A stretch of 22,405 nt of DNA, taken from the NCBI GenBank assembly GCA_023384025.1, contig JAHDXX010000018.1, positions 1 to 22,405 of the forward strand. Direction: 5' to 3'. The translations under genes were made by a program, and so were the position numbers. The notes under the pieces are model-generated. The model ran no database searches, was not told the DNA's origin, and saw only the letters and a list, made by a program, of their open reading frames with translations. Source of the stretch: Sphingomonadaceae bacterium. Lineage in GTDB: Bacteria; Pseudomonadota; Alphaproteobacteria; Sphingomonadales; Sphingomonadaceae. Shown here in pieces: positions 1 to 6,334 of this stretch. Each line of letters begins with the position of its first letter. The stretch's first letter is position 1.

Positions 1-69
1 GCGAACTTGCCGGATGGCTTATGCCACCTGGCTGATGCAATTGAGGGGTTGTCGATTGGTGTTCACGCG

Positions 70-91
70 TTACTTACATTCACGTAAGTAA
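70..91. promoter_or_regulatory. Probable TetR/AcrR-family operator upstream of the P450
   Basis: Perfect inverted repeat TTACTTAC-N6-GTAAGTAA that ends 9 bases before the P450 start and abuts its AGAGGA ribosome-binding site. Eight-base arms around a six-base spacer are typical of dimeric TetR-family operators (AcrR and QacR sites have similar geometry). A bound repressor here would block initiation or early elongation of the P450 transcript. The regulator is not in the window and may lie to the left. Perfect symmetry is seen; the family assignment is inference. Confidence 0.7.
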
Positions 92-100
92 GAGGATGTC

Positions 101-1495
101 ATGGCTACACTCGCTCACTCCCCCGCAACCGACACCGCCCCTGTTCCAGGCCACTGGCGCGAAGGCGTGCCCGACCCGGCCGAACTCGCGCACATTCCCG
201 GTGACGGCGGCTGGCCGCTGGTCGGCAACACCTTCACCATGCTGGCCGATCCGCATGGCTTCGTGCGTGACCGGATTGCGAAGTATGGGCCGGTCTACAA
301 GAACAGGGCGTTCGGTGGCTGGCAGGTTGCCCTGATCGGCCCGGACGCCAACGAGCTGGTGCTGTTCGATCGCGACAAGATCTTCTCCAACGAACAGGGC
401 TGGGGCCCGGTGCTCGACCAGCTGTTCCCGCGCGGGCTCATGCTGATGGACTTCGACCATCACCGGGCCGACCGGCGGGCGCTCTCCATCGCGTTCAAGC
501 CGGAACCGATGCGGCACTATTCGGGTGCGCTCAACCGCGGCATCGCCGAGCGCGTGCGGACCTGGGCCGACCAGCCGATGGAATTCTACCCGGCAATCAA
601 GAAGCTGACGCTCGACCTCGCGGCAGACAGCTTCATCGGTATCCCGTGGGGGCCGGAAGCAGACAGGATCAACGAAGCCTTCGTCTATATGGTGCAGGCT
701 TCGGTGGCGCCGATCCGCCAGCCTTTGCCCGGCACGCTGATGCGCAAGGGGGTCAAGGGGCGCGAGTTCCTGGTCGACTACTTCACCCGCGAAACCCATC
801 GCCGCCGCGCCGAAGGCGGCGGGCAGGACATGTTCAGCCAGTTCGCCACCGCTACCCGCGAGGACGGCACCCTGCTGCCGGTCGACGAGGTCGTCGACCA
901 CATGAACTTCCTGATGATGGCAGCGCACGACACCATCACCTCCAGCGCGACTTCGCTGATCTGGCTGCTGGCAAAGAACCCGGAATGGCAGGACAAGCTG
1001 CGCGCCGAGATCATCGCGGTGACCGGGGGCAAGAGTGACATCGGTTACGACGATCTCGGCAAGCTCGAGCTGACCGAAATGGCATTCAAGGAAGCCTTGC
1101 GGATGATCCCGCCGGTTCCCTCGATGCCGCGCCGGGCGCTGAAGAGCTTCGAGTTTGGCGGCTACCACATCCCGGCAGGGACCACGGTCGGCATCAATAC
1201 CCAGTTCGTCCACCACATGGAGGAATACTGGCCCGAACCGGAAAAGTTCGATCCCATGCGGTTCACCCCGGAGCAGGTGCGCCAGCGGCACAAGTACGCG
1301 TGGGTTCCGTTCGGCGGCGGGGCGCACATGTGCCTGGGGCTGCACTTTGCCTACATGCAGGTGAAGATACTGATGGCGCAGGTGCTGACGCGCTATTCGA
1401 TCGAGATCGCGCCGGGTTATGCGCCGGAATGGAAGGCATGGCCGATCCCGCAGCCGAAGGACGGGCTGAAGGTGACGTTCAAGTCGCTGTCCTGA
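101..1495 (+). CDS. Cytochrome P450
   Basis: A 464-aa haem-thiolate monooxygenase, expected to be soluble and to take electrons from a ferredoxin/ferredoxin reductase pair, as usual for bacterial P450s. Family hallmarks are all present: the I-helix oxygen-activation motif AAHDT (274-278), the K-helix ExxR as EALR (331-334), and the haem loop FGGGAHMCLG (404-413) with C411 as the axial thiolate. Length is normal for the family. The ATG at 101 is preceded by AGAGGA and by the 70-91 palindrome, which suggests substrate-induced derepression. No redox partner is encoded nearby, so the electron donor must be elsewhere. The overall layout (PGxxGWPLVGN start, long N-terminus) recalls CYP51/CYP26-like P450s more than the camphor type, but I cannot assign a CYP family or substrate. 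A 488-codon open frame on the opposite strand is a codon-bias shadow. Confidence 0.95.
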   Translation: MATLAHSPATDTAPVPGHWREGVPDPAELAHIPGDGGWPLVGNTFTMLADPHGFVRDRIAKYGPVYKNRAFGGWQVALIGPDANELVLFDRDKIFSNEQGWGPVLDQLFPRGLMLMDFDHHRADRRALSIAFKPEPMRHYSGALNRGIAERVRTWADQPMEFYPAIKKLTLDLAADSFIGIPWGPEADRINEAFVYMVQASVAPIRQPLPGTLMRKGVKGREFLVDYFTRETHRRRAEGGGQDMFSQFATATREDGTLLPVDEVVDHMNFLMMAAHDTITSSATSLIWLLAKNPEWQDKLRAEIIAVTGGKSDIGYDDLGKLELTEMAFKEALRMIPPVPSMPRRALKSFEFGGYHIPAGTTVGINTQFVHHMEEYWPEPEKFDPMRFTPEQVRQRHKYAWVPFGGGAHMCLGLHFAYMQVKILMAQVLTRYSIEIAPGYAPEWKAWPIPQPKDGLKVTFKSLS

Positions 1496-1553
1496 ATACG
1501 CTTTCCGGCCCCCTCTCCAACTGCGGCTAGGCTCCTTCGTCGCCAAGCCTCCT

Positions 1554-1618
1554 TATCCTCTCCCGCAAGGGGAGAGGGGCAGCGATGTGCCATTCCTCTC
1601 CCCTTGCGGGAGAGGATA
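1554..1618. repeat. Long intergenic hairpin repeat (24-bp perfect arms)
   Basis: The arms 1554-1577 and 1595-1618 are perfect 24-bp reverse complements around a 17-base loop, and the loop holds a further GGCA/TGCC pair. Each arm is itself nearly palindromic (CTCTCCCGCAAGGGGAGAG). A second, imperfect inverted stretch built on AGCTT/AAGCTT follows at 1624-1653, then GGTGAGGGG. Such blocks recur between genes in sphingomonad genomes as REP-like elements (general knowledge, not checked here). It lies between the convergent ends of the P450 and the SDHAF4-like gene, so it may end transcription from both sides although it lacks a T-run. Confidence 0.8.
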
Positions 1619-1687
1619 GCATAGCTTGCTCGCGTAGCGGGCTAGCGAAGCTTGGTGAGGGGTCGCGGCCTGGCGCCCGGCAACCCC

Positions 1688-1846
1688 TCAGAAATCGATC
1701 GCGATGCCCTTGCTCTCCCAGTCGCCATAGCGGGTCGGGCTCAGCGCCTCGTGCTGCTCGACCTTCCTCGGCGCAGGTGGCGGATCGTTGTTCCAGTGGG
1801 CCGGCTTGACGAAACCGGCCGGACGTTCAGTAGCGCGCTTGGTCAT
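1688..1846 (-). CDS. DUF1674 / SDHAF4-like small protein (succinate dehydrogenase assembly factor 4 family)
   Basis: A 52-aa protein ending in PTRYGDWESKGIAIDF, which matches the C-terminal signature of the DUF1674/SDHAF4 family (P-T-R-Y-G-D-W-E-x-K-G-x-x-x-D-F). The eukaryotic member helps assemble the flavinated SdhA subunit of succinate dehydrogenase; bacterial homologues are assumed to do likewise. The motif takes up the last third and the rest is short, basic and Pro-rich, as expected. I chose the ATG at 1846; an in-frame ATG at 1906 would add 20 residues of low-quality sequence and overlap the rsmB start. No strong Shine-Dalgarno is seen (GGGTG only). It diverges from rsmB across about 58 bp. 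A much longer open frame that runs antisense through rsmB is not the gene. Confidence 0.8.
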   Translation of the reverse strand: MTKRATERPAGFVKPAHWNNDPPPAPRKVEQHEALSPTRYGDWESKGIAIDF

Positions 1847-1904
1847 CCGCACCCAATGCGCGTACTGGCGCTCGGTTGCAAGAACGCCTAACTGCCCCAC
1901 ACAC

Positions 1905-3140
1905 ATGGCCCAACCCACCGGAATCCACGCCCGCCGCGCCGCCTTGCAGATGCTCGATGCCGTGCTGCGCCGGGGCGAGACGCTGGAACAGGCGGAAGGA
2001 CCCGCGCTCAAGAACGTCCGTAGCGCGCCGGACAAGGCGCTGGCGCGCGCGCTGGCGAACGAGACGCTGCGCTGGCTGCCCGATCTTGATACCCTGATCG
2101 ACAGCGCCACGCGCCAGCGCCTGCCCGACGACGCCAAGGCGCGGTCAGTCCTGCGGCTGATGCTGGCTGGCTGGCTGCGGCTGGAAACCCCGCCCCACGC
2201 GGTCATCGCCACGGGCCTGCCGCTGCTCGCTGGCGGCCCCCGACGGCTGGCGCACGGCGTGTTCTCGACGCTGGACAAGCGCGGGGCTGCATTGCCCCCA
2301 ACGCCGGGACTGCCGGAACCGGTAGCCGCCCGGTGGGGCGAAAAGGCTGCAAACATCGCCGCAGGCCTCGCCGAGCCGCCGCCGCTCGACCTGACTTTGC
2401 GAGACTCGACGGAAACACAACACTGGGCCAACCAGCTTGCCGCAGACAGCTTCTTGCCCGGGCACCTGCGCCTGCCGCGTGGCTCGGCAGTCGAGAAGCT
2501 GGCGGGATTCAGCGAAGGCGCCTGGTGGGTGCAAGATCTCGCTGCGTCGCTCCCGGCACGATTGCTCGGCGCCGGCGACGGCCGCCATGTCCTCGACCTG
2601 TGCGCCGCGCCGGGCGGCAAGACGCTCCAGCTCGCCGCCGCGGGCTGGAATGTGACCGCACTCGACCTCAGCAAGCGGCGGCTGGAACTGCTCAAGGACA
2701 ATCTCAGGCGTACAGGCCTCAAGGCGGCGCCGGTGCGGGCCGACGCCCTCCAGTGGGAGCCGAAGCACAAGTTCGACGCAATCCTGCTCGACGCACCCTG
2801 CACTGCCACTGGCACCTGCCGCCGCCACCCGGATGTGCTCCACCGTATCGGCCCGCGCCAGATCGCGGACATGGCCGCGTTGCAGGCCGCCCTGCTGGAA
2901 CGCGCGGCAAGCTGGCTCAAGCCCGGGGGGACGCTGGTCTATGCAGTCTGCTCGCTGGAGGCTGCGGAAGGCGAGGCGCAGGTGTCCCGCGTGCCGCTCC
3001 AGCCCGTCCCGATCAGCCAGGGCGAACTGCCGTCCGGCATTGCGCCCACGCCGAAAGGCTGGCTGCGCACGCACCCGGGCATGCTCGCCGAGCAGGGCGG
3101 GCTGGACGGCTTCTTCGTCGCGCGCTGGCGGGCTGGCTAG
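1905..3140 (+). CDS. rsmB: RsmB, 16S rRNA (cytosine-C5)-methyltransferase
   Basis: A 411-aa NOL1/NOP2/Sun-family enzyme that makes m5C967 in 16S rRNA (E. coli numbering). The N-terminal part (about 1-130) is NusB-like and helical; the C-terminal part is a SAM-dependent methyltransferase. Visible motifs: SAM motif I VLDLCAAPGGK (near 229-239), motif IV DAPCTATGTCRRHPD (near 296) with the release Cys, and motif VI YAVCSLEAAEGE (near 346) with the nucleophilic Cys. I start it at ATG 1905 (MAQPTGIHARRAA), where NusB-type similarity begins; the frame is open 39 codons further upstream but that sequence does not look like RsmB. Its stop shares a CTAG with the stop of convergent msrA. Confidence 0.93.
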   Translation: MAQPTGIHARRAALQMLDAVLRRGETLEQAEGPALKNVRSAPDKALARALANETLRWLPDLDTLIDSATRQRLPDDAKARSVLRLMLAGWLRLETPPHAVIATGLPLLAGGPRRLAHGVFSTLDKRGAALPPTPGLPEPVAARWGEKAANIAAGLAEPPPLDLTLRDSTETQHWANQLAADSFLPGHLRLPRGSAVEKLAGFSEGAWWVQDLAASLPARLLGAGDGRHVLDLCAAPGGKTLQLAAAGWNVTALDLSKRRLELLKDNLRRTGLKAAPVRADALQWEPKHKFDAILLDAPCTATGTCRRHPDVLHRIGPRQIADMAALQAALLERAASWLKPGGTLVYAVCSLEAAEGEAQVSRVPLQPVPISQGELPSGIAPTPKGWLRTHPGMLAEQGGLDGFFVARWRAG

Positions 3141-3673
3141 CCCTTCGCCTTCGCCGCAAAGCTCTTGCGCAGCTTGGCCAGCTTGGGCGGGATCACCGCA
3201 AGGCAATAGGGGTTCCGCTGGCCTTCGCCTTCCCAGTATTCCTGATGGTAGTCTTCCGCCGGATACCATTCGGCCGGGCCTTCGATCGTGGTCACGACCT
3301 TGCCGCCGTGGTCTTCGTTGGCACGGGCAATGGCCGCTTCGGCTTCTGCACGCTGCGCCTGATCGAGCGGGAAGATCGCGCTGCGGTACTGCGTTCCGAT
3401 ATCGTTGCCCTGGCGGTTGAGCTGGGTCGGGTCATGCGTGCCCATGAACACGTCGAGCAGGTCGCCATAGTTCAGCACCGACGGGTCATAGGTCACCCGG
3501 ATCGCCTCGGCATGGCCGGTGATGCCGCTGCACACTTCCTTGTAGGTGGGCTCAGGCTTGGTCCCGCCGATATAGCCGCTCTCGACTTCGCTCACCCCGA
3601 TAACATCGCGGAACACCGCTTCGGTGCACCAGAAGCATCCGCCTGCAATGATCGCCTGTTCCTGCTGTGCCAT
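3137..3673 (-). CDS. msrA: Peptide-methionine (S)-S-oxide reductase MsrA
   Basis: A 178-aa cytoplasmic repair enzyme that reduces the S-epimer of methionine sulfoxide in proteins and free methionine, using thioredoxin. The signature GGCFWC sits at 11-16 with C13 as the nucleophile; the family segments SGYIGG, TGHAEAIRVTYDP, FMGTHDPTQLNRQGNDIGTQYRS and YHQEYW all follow in order. Length is standard. The start ATG at 3673 diverges from the exported methyltransferase gene across a 113-bp gap that holds both promoters. The 3' end overlaps rsmB by four bases, so the two messages converge with no terminator between them. No msrB is present in the window. Confidence 0.96.
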   Translation of the reverse strand: MAQQEQAIIAGGCFWCTEAVFRDVIGVSEVESGYIGGTKPEPTYKEVCSGITGHAEAIRVTYDPSVLNYGDLLDVFMGTHDPTQLNRQGNDIGTQYRSAIFPLDQAQRAEAEAAIARANEDHGGKVVTTIEGPAEWYPAEDYHQEYWEGEGQRNPYCLAVIPPKLAKLRKSFAAKAKG

Positions 3674-3786
3674 GCCAATTCCTTTCGCGGGTGGATGTAG
3701 GGTCGGTGTCGGCGCTTGTCATCGGGCAGTCTATCCTTACAAAAGGCAGACAGAAAATTTCCCCACCAATCGAGAGGACCCTCCCC

Positions 3787-4656
3787 ATGCGAAAACTCCC
3801 CTTTGCCCTGGGCACCGCCCTGGCGCTGCTGGCGGCACCCGCCGTTGCGCAGGACCACAGCCAGCACGCCGGACATGGCAAGGCGATGGACCATTCCGCC
3901 CACAGCCCCGCCGAACACGCGCTGCACATGGCAGTCGCCAACGCCAACCGTGATGGCGACCGGGCTCGCGACGCGCATCGCCACCCGGTCGAAACGCTGA
4001 CCTTCTTCCAGGTCGCGCCGGATATGAAGGTTGGCGAATACGCCCCCGGCGGCGGCTGGTATTCGCGCCTGCTGGGCAATTATGTCGGCGAGAAAGGCAA
4101 GCTGGTCGGCCTGTTCTTCGACGTGACCAAGGGCCCGTTCGGCCCCGAAGCGCAGGAGCGGACCCGGGCTGCGGCGGCCAAGTTCCCGGCCGATGTCGAA
4201 GGCTTCACCGGCCTGCCCGCCGAACACTTTGCGGGATACACGCTCGACGCCGTACCGGAAGGTGAAAAGGGCTCGTTCGATCGCATCCTGATCGTTCGCA
4301 TGATGCACAACATGACCCGCTGGAACATGGTCGACAGCGAGATCAAGGCCATGCGCGAATTGCTGAAGGACGACGGCATGATCGGGATCGTCCAGCATCG
4401 TGCGCGCGCCGACGCGCCTTACAGCTACTCTGATGGCAGCAAGGGCTACCTGCGCCAGGCCGACGTGGTTGCGCGGATGGAACTGAACGGGTTCGAGCTG
4501 GTCGGCGCAAGCGAAGTCAACGCCAACCCGATGGACAGCGCCGACCATGCCGAAGGCGTGTGGGAGATGCCCCCGATCCTGCGGACCAAGCGCGAAGACC
4601 TGAAGGACAAGGGCGAAAGCGACCGCATGACGTTGCTGTTCAGGAAGCGCCCCTGA
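3787..4656 (+). CDS. Exported class I SAM-methyltransferase-fold protein with His-rich leader
   Basis: A 289-aa protein starting at ATG 3787, behind GAGAGGA, with a clear Sec signal peptide (MRK, then LALLAAPAVA, likely cleaved near AVA-QD at residue 21). The mature N-terminus is His-rich (His at about 24, 27, 30, 36, 39, 44 and 47), a possible metal-binding tail. The body resembles the periplasmic predicted methyltransferases of the COG4798 type: motif-I-like VGEYAPGGGWYSRLL (near 82-96), DRILIVRMMHNM in the motif IV region, and ELLKDDGMIGIVQHR. The motif-I acidic residue is shifted and SAM would be scarce outside the cytoplasm, so methyltransferase activity is uncertain. The open frame extends 40 codons upstream but that part is not signal-peptide-like. 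The C-terminus LFRKRP is echoed by a tandem DNA duplication over the stop codon. Confidence 0.8.
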   Translation: MRKLPFALGTALALLAAPAVAQDHSQHAGHGKAMDHSAHSPAEHALHMAVANANRDGDRARDAHRHPVETLTFFQVAPDMKVGEYAPGGGWYSRLLGNYVGEKGKLVGLFFDVTKGPFGPEAQERTRAAAAKFPADVEGFTGLPAEHFAGYTLDAVPEGEKGSFDRILIVRMMHNMTRWNMVDSEIKAMRELLKDDGMIGIVQHRARADAPYSYSDGSKGYLRQADVVARMELNGFELVGASEVNANPMDSADHAEGVWEMPPILRTKREDLKDKGESDRMTLLFRKRP

Positions 4657-4698
4657 CGGGCGCGGGGCTGTTCAGGAAGCGCCCCTGACGGGCGCGGG
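4635..4698. repeat. 32-bp tandem duplication over a stop codon
   Basis: Two identical head-to-tail 32-bp copies (4635-4666 and 4667-4698) plus three bases of a third. The first copy encodes the last codons of the exported methyltransferase and its TGA (4654-4656); the second copy repeats them untranslated. Each copy carries the inverted repeat GCGCCC/GGGCGC, but only the second is followed by TTTT. Perfect identity suggests a recent slippage or duplication event. Confidence 0.95.
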
Positions 4699-4704
4699 GC
4701 TTTT
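4679..4704 (+). terminator. Possible rho-independent terminator of the exported methyltransferase gene
   Basis: GCGCCC (4679-4684), loop CTGAC, GGGCGC (4690-4695), then GGGGCTTTT; an alternative stem GCCCC/GGGGC (4681-4685/4696-4700) sits directly against the T-run. Only four T residues follow, so termination may be partial, and the aguB start is just 33 bases further on. Confidence 0.5.
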
Positions 4705-4736
4705 CCGCAAACGCGCGTGAGTGTAGGGGCGGCGGC

Positions 4737-5600
4737 ATGAGAGAGATCACTGTCGCCGCCCTCCAGTTGCCGCTCGGCAGCGATGACGAGCAGGCCAATA
4801 TCGCTGCGGTCGCCGAACTGGTCGAGCAGGCCGCAGCACGCGGGGCGGAGATCATTCTGCCGCCCGAGCTGTTTTCCGGACCCTATTTCTGCAAGGTCGA
4901 GGACGAGGCGCTGTTCGCGCTGGCTCGGCCCACGCTGGAGCATCCCTCGGTCATTGCCATGCGCAAGCTGGCAGCCAAGCTGAAAGTGGCGATCCCGACC
5001 AGCTTCTTCGAGCGGGACGGACACCACTACTACAACACGCTCGCGATGATTGGCCCGGACGGCGAAGTCATGGGAACCTACCGCAAGAGCCACATCCCCG
5101 ACGGGCCGGGCTACGAGGAAAAATACTATTTTCGCCCCGGGAACGACGGATTCAAGGTTTGGGATGTGCCAACCTCTGCTGGCACTACCCGCATCGGCAT
5201 CGGGATCTGCTGGGACCAGTGGTATCCGGAATGTGCCCGCGTCATGGCCCTGATGGGGGCGGAGCTGCTGTTCTATCCCACCGCCATCGGCAGCGAGCCC
5301 TATGATGCCGAACTCGACACCAGCCGGATGTGGCAGCGCGCGATGCAAGGCCACGCGGTCAGCAATTGTATGCCGGTGATTGCCGCCAACCGGATCGGGA
5401 CCGAGGACGGGCAACGCTTCTACGGCCACAGCTTCGTCACCAACGAATGGGGCGACCTGGTGGTCGAATTCGGCGGTGACGAAACCGGAGTTCTGGTGGC
5501 CACGCTCGACCTCGACCAGGCCGCCACCCACCGTGCGGGGATGGGCTTCTTCCGCGACCGCCGCCCTCAGCTGTACGGCCGGATCGCCGAGGACATCTGA
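4737..5600 (+). CDS. aguB: N-carbamoylputrescine amidase AguB (nitrilase superfamily)
   Basis: A 287-aa CN-hydrolase that converts N-carbamoylputrescine to putrescine, CO2 and ammonia, the last step of the arginine-agmatine route to putrescine. The nitrilase triad is visible: E44 in LPPELF, K117 in YRKSHIPDGPGY and C158 in GICWDQWYPE. The FCKVED, PGNDGFKVWD and GMGFFRDRRPQLYG segments match AguB better than other nitrilase branches. The start ATG follows an AGGGG-type site. Its TGA is 8 bases before the folK start, so the two are probably co-transcribed. The usual partner, agmatine deiminase (aguA), is not in the window. Length is standard for the family. Confidence 0.93.
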   Translation: MREITVAALQLPLGSDDEQANIAAVAELVEQAAARGAEIILPPELFSGPYFCKVEDEALFALARPTLEHPSVIAMRKLAAKLKVAIPTSFFERDGHHYYNTLAMIGPDGEVMGTYRKSHIPDGPGYEEKYYFRPGNDGFKVWDVPTSAGTTRIGIGICWDQWYPECARVMALMGAELLFYPTAIGSEPYDAELDTSRMWQRAMQGHAVSNCMPVIAANRIGTEDGQRFYGHSFVTNEWGDLVVEFGGDETGVLVATLDLDQAATHRAGMGFFRDRRPQLYGRIAEDI

Positions 5601-5608
5601 TCGCGCCG

Positions 5609-6127
5609 GTGCACCGCTACCTGATCGGACTGGGCAGCAATCGCCCGCATCACCGCCATGGCCCGCCGCGCCGGGTGCTGATCGCGGCGATGGAGCGGCT
5701 TGGCGCGCTGGGCGAGGTCGCTGCAACGTCTCCGGTGGTCACCAGCGCCCCGCTCGGTCCGTCGCTCCGGCGCTATGCCAATGCGGTGGCAGTGCTGGAC
5801 AGCGCGCTCGAACCGCCTGCGCTCCTCGCTGAACTCAAGCGGCTGGAAAGGCGGTTCGGCAGGCGGAGCGGCGGGCAGCGCTGGGGGTCGAGGGTGCTCG
5901 ACCTCGATGTGGTGCTATGGTCGGGGGGGTTCCATGTCGATCCCCGCCTGATGGTGCCCCACCCCCGCTTTCGCGAGCGCGCCTTCGTGCTTGGCCCGGC
6001 CTTGGCGGTGGCGCCGGACTGGCGCGATCCGCTGAGCGGCCTTTCCCTGCGCCAGCTCCACGCCCGCTTGACCCGCCCGCGGCCCCTGCCTAAGGCCGCC
6101 CGCGTGGCGGGGCCCGTAGCTCAGTAG
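5609..6127 (+). CDS. folK: FolK, hydroxymethyl-dihydropterin pyrophosphokinase
   Basis: A 172-aa enzyme that transfers pyrophosphate from ATP to 6-hydroxymethyl-7,8-dihydropterin in folate synthesis. Signatures: LIGLGSN at the N-terminus, RWGSRVLDLDVVLW (91-104) with the two metal-binding Asp (D98, D100), and VPHPRFRERAFVLGPALAVAP (116-136). It uses GTG as start, directly after aguB. The insertion HHRHGPPRR after LGSN is a normal variant. The last six codons and the TAG stop lie inside the tRNA-Lys gene that begins at 6110, an 18-base same-strand overlap. The C-terminal residues RVAGPVAQ are thus partly dictated by tRNA sequence and are probably dispensable. Confidence 0.9.
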   Translation: MHRYLIGLGSNRPHHRHGPPRRVLIAAMERLGALGEVAATSPVVTSAPLGPSLRRYANAVAVLDSALEPPALLAELKRLERRFGRRSGGQRWGSRVLDLDVVLWSGGFHVDPRLMVPHPRFRERAFVLGPALAVAPDWRDPLSGLSLRQLHARLTRPRPLPKAARVAGPVAQ

Positions 6128-6185
6128 GTAGAGCAGCTGACTTTTAATCAGCGGGTCACAGGTTCGAATCCTGTCGGGCTCACCA
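6110..6185 (+). tRNA. tRNA-Lys (anticodon UUU)
   Basis: A 76-base tRNA with encoded CCA. The acceptor GGGCCCG pairs with CGGGCTC (one G-U), the discriminator is A, the anticodon loop CTTTTAA gives TTT at 6143-6145, and the T-arm carries GGTTCGAATCC. The 5' 18 bases overlap the end of folK. The integrated element starts inside the anticodon arm at 6140, so the 3' half seen here was supplied by the element and restores a functional tRNA; the displaced original 3' half is at 12716-12762. Confidence 0.97.
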
Positions 6186-6186
6186 C
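6140..6186 (+). repeat. attL, 47-bp direct repeat (tRNA-Lys 3' end)
   Basis: Identical to 12716-12762, base for base, and unique flanks differ on both sides (G versus A before, C versus G after). It covers the anticodon loop, anticodon 3' stem, variable loop, T-arm, acceptor 3' strand, CCA and one further base. The crossover probably lies in the anticodon-loop part, as for many tRNA-targeting tyrosine integrases. Confidence 0.95.
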
Positions 6187-6200
6187 CTTTTCAAGGGGTT

Positions 6201-6241
6201 AAAGGAAATCCGTCACCAAGAAATGTGGTGCCTTTTCCTTT
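6201..6241 (+). terminator. Hairpin downstream of tRNA-Lys, possible terminator
   Basis: AAAGGAAA (6201-6208) pairs with TTTCCTTT (6234-6241), and within it CACC (6214-6217) pairs with GGTG (6227-6230), giving a stem with one asymmetric internal loop. The 3' arm is T-rich. It would end the folK/tRNA-Lys transcript just inside the element. It could instead be a recombination-protein site. Confidence 0.4.
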
Positions 6242-6242
6242 C

Positions 6243-6262
6243 AGCAATCAGATAGCAATCAG
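6243..6262. promoter_or_regulatory. Left-end integrase arm-type sites (two AGCAATCAG copies)
   Basis: AGCAATCAG occurs at 6243-6251 and again at 6254-6262, 11 bp apart, about one helical turn. The same word occurs twice in the same orientation near the right end (12591 and 12612); 6243-6255 and 12591-12603 share 13 bases, AGCAATCAGATAG. Repeats confined to the two ends of an element next to its integrase are what arm-type sites of lambda-like integrases look like; function is inferred. Confidence 0.65.
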
Positions 6263-6285
6263 GCGGAGTAGTTTCGCCCAGCCCG

Positions 6286-6294
6286 TGCTAGAAT
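6286..6294 (+). promoter_or_regulatory. Possible extended -10 promoter for the left-end gene
   Basis: TGCTAGAAT matches the extended -10 form TGnTAtAAT with one mismatch and lies about 40 bases before the ATG at 6335. No -35 is evident; the arm-type repeats occupy that area. If used, transcription would start near 6301 and exclude the alternative ATG at 6293. Confidence 0.35.
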
Positions 6295-6334
6295 GGATTC
6301 CCCAGATGATTTGGGCAATTCGCGGAGGCAGCAC

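Noticed and set aside
80..1546. A 488-codon open frame on the minus strand across the P450
   Set aside because: Antisense shadow of a GC-rich gene; the translation is His/Arg/Val-rich with no motif, while the plus strand has every P450 signature.
2333..3700. A 455-codon plus-strand open frame over the ends of rsmB and msrA
   Set aside because: It is out of frame with rsmB and antisense to msrA, both of which are firmly identified.
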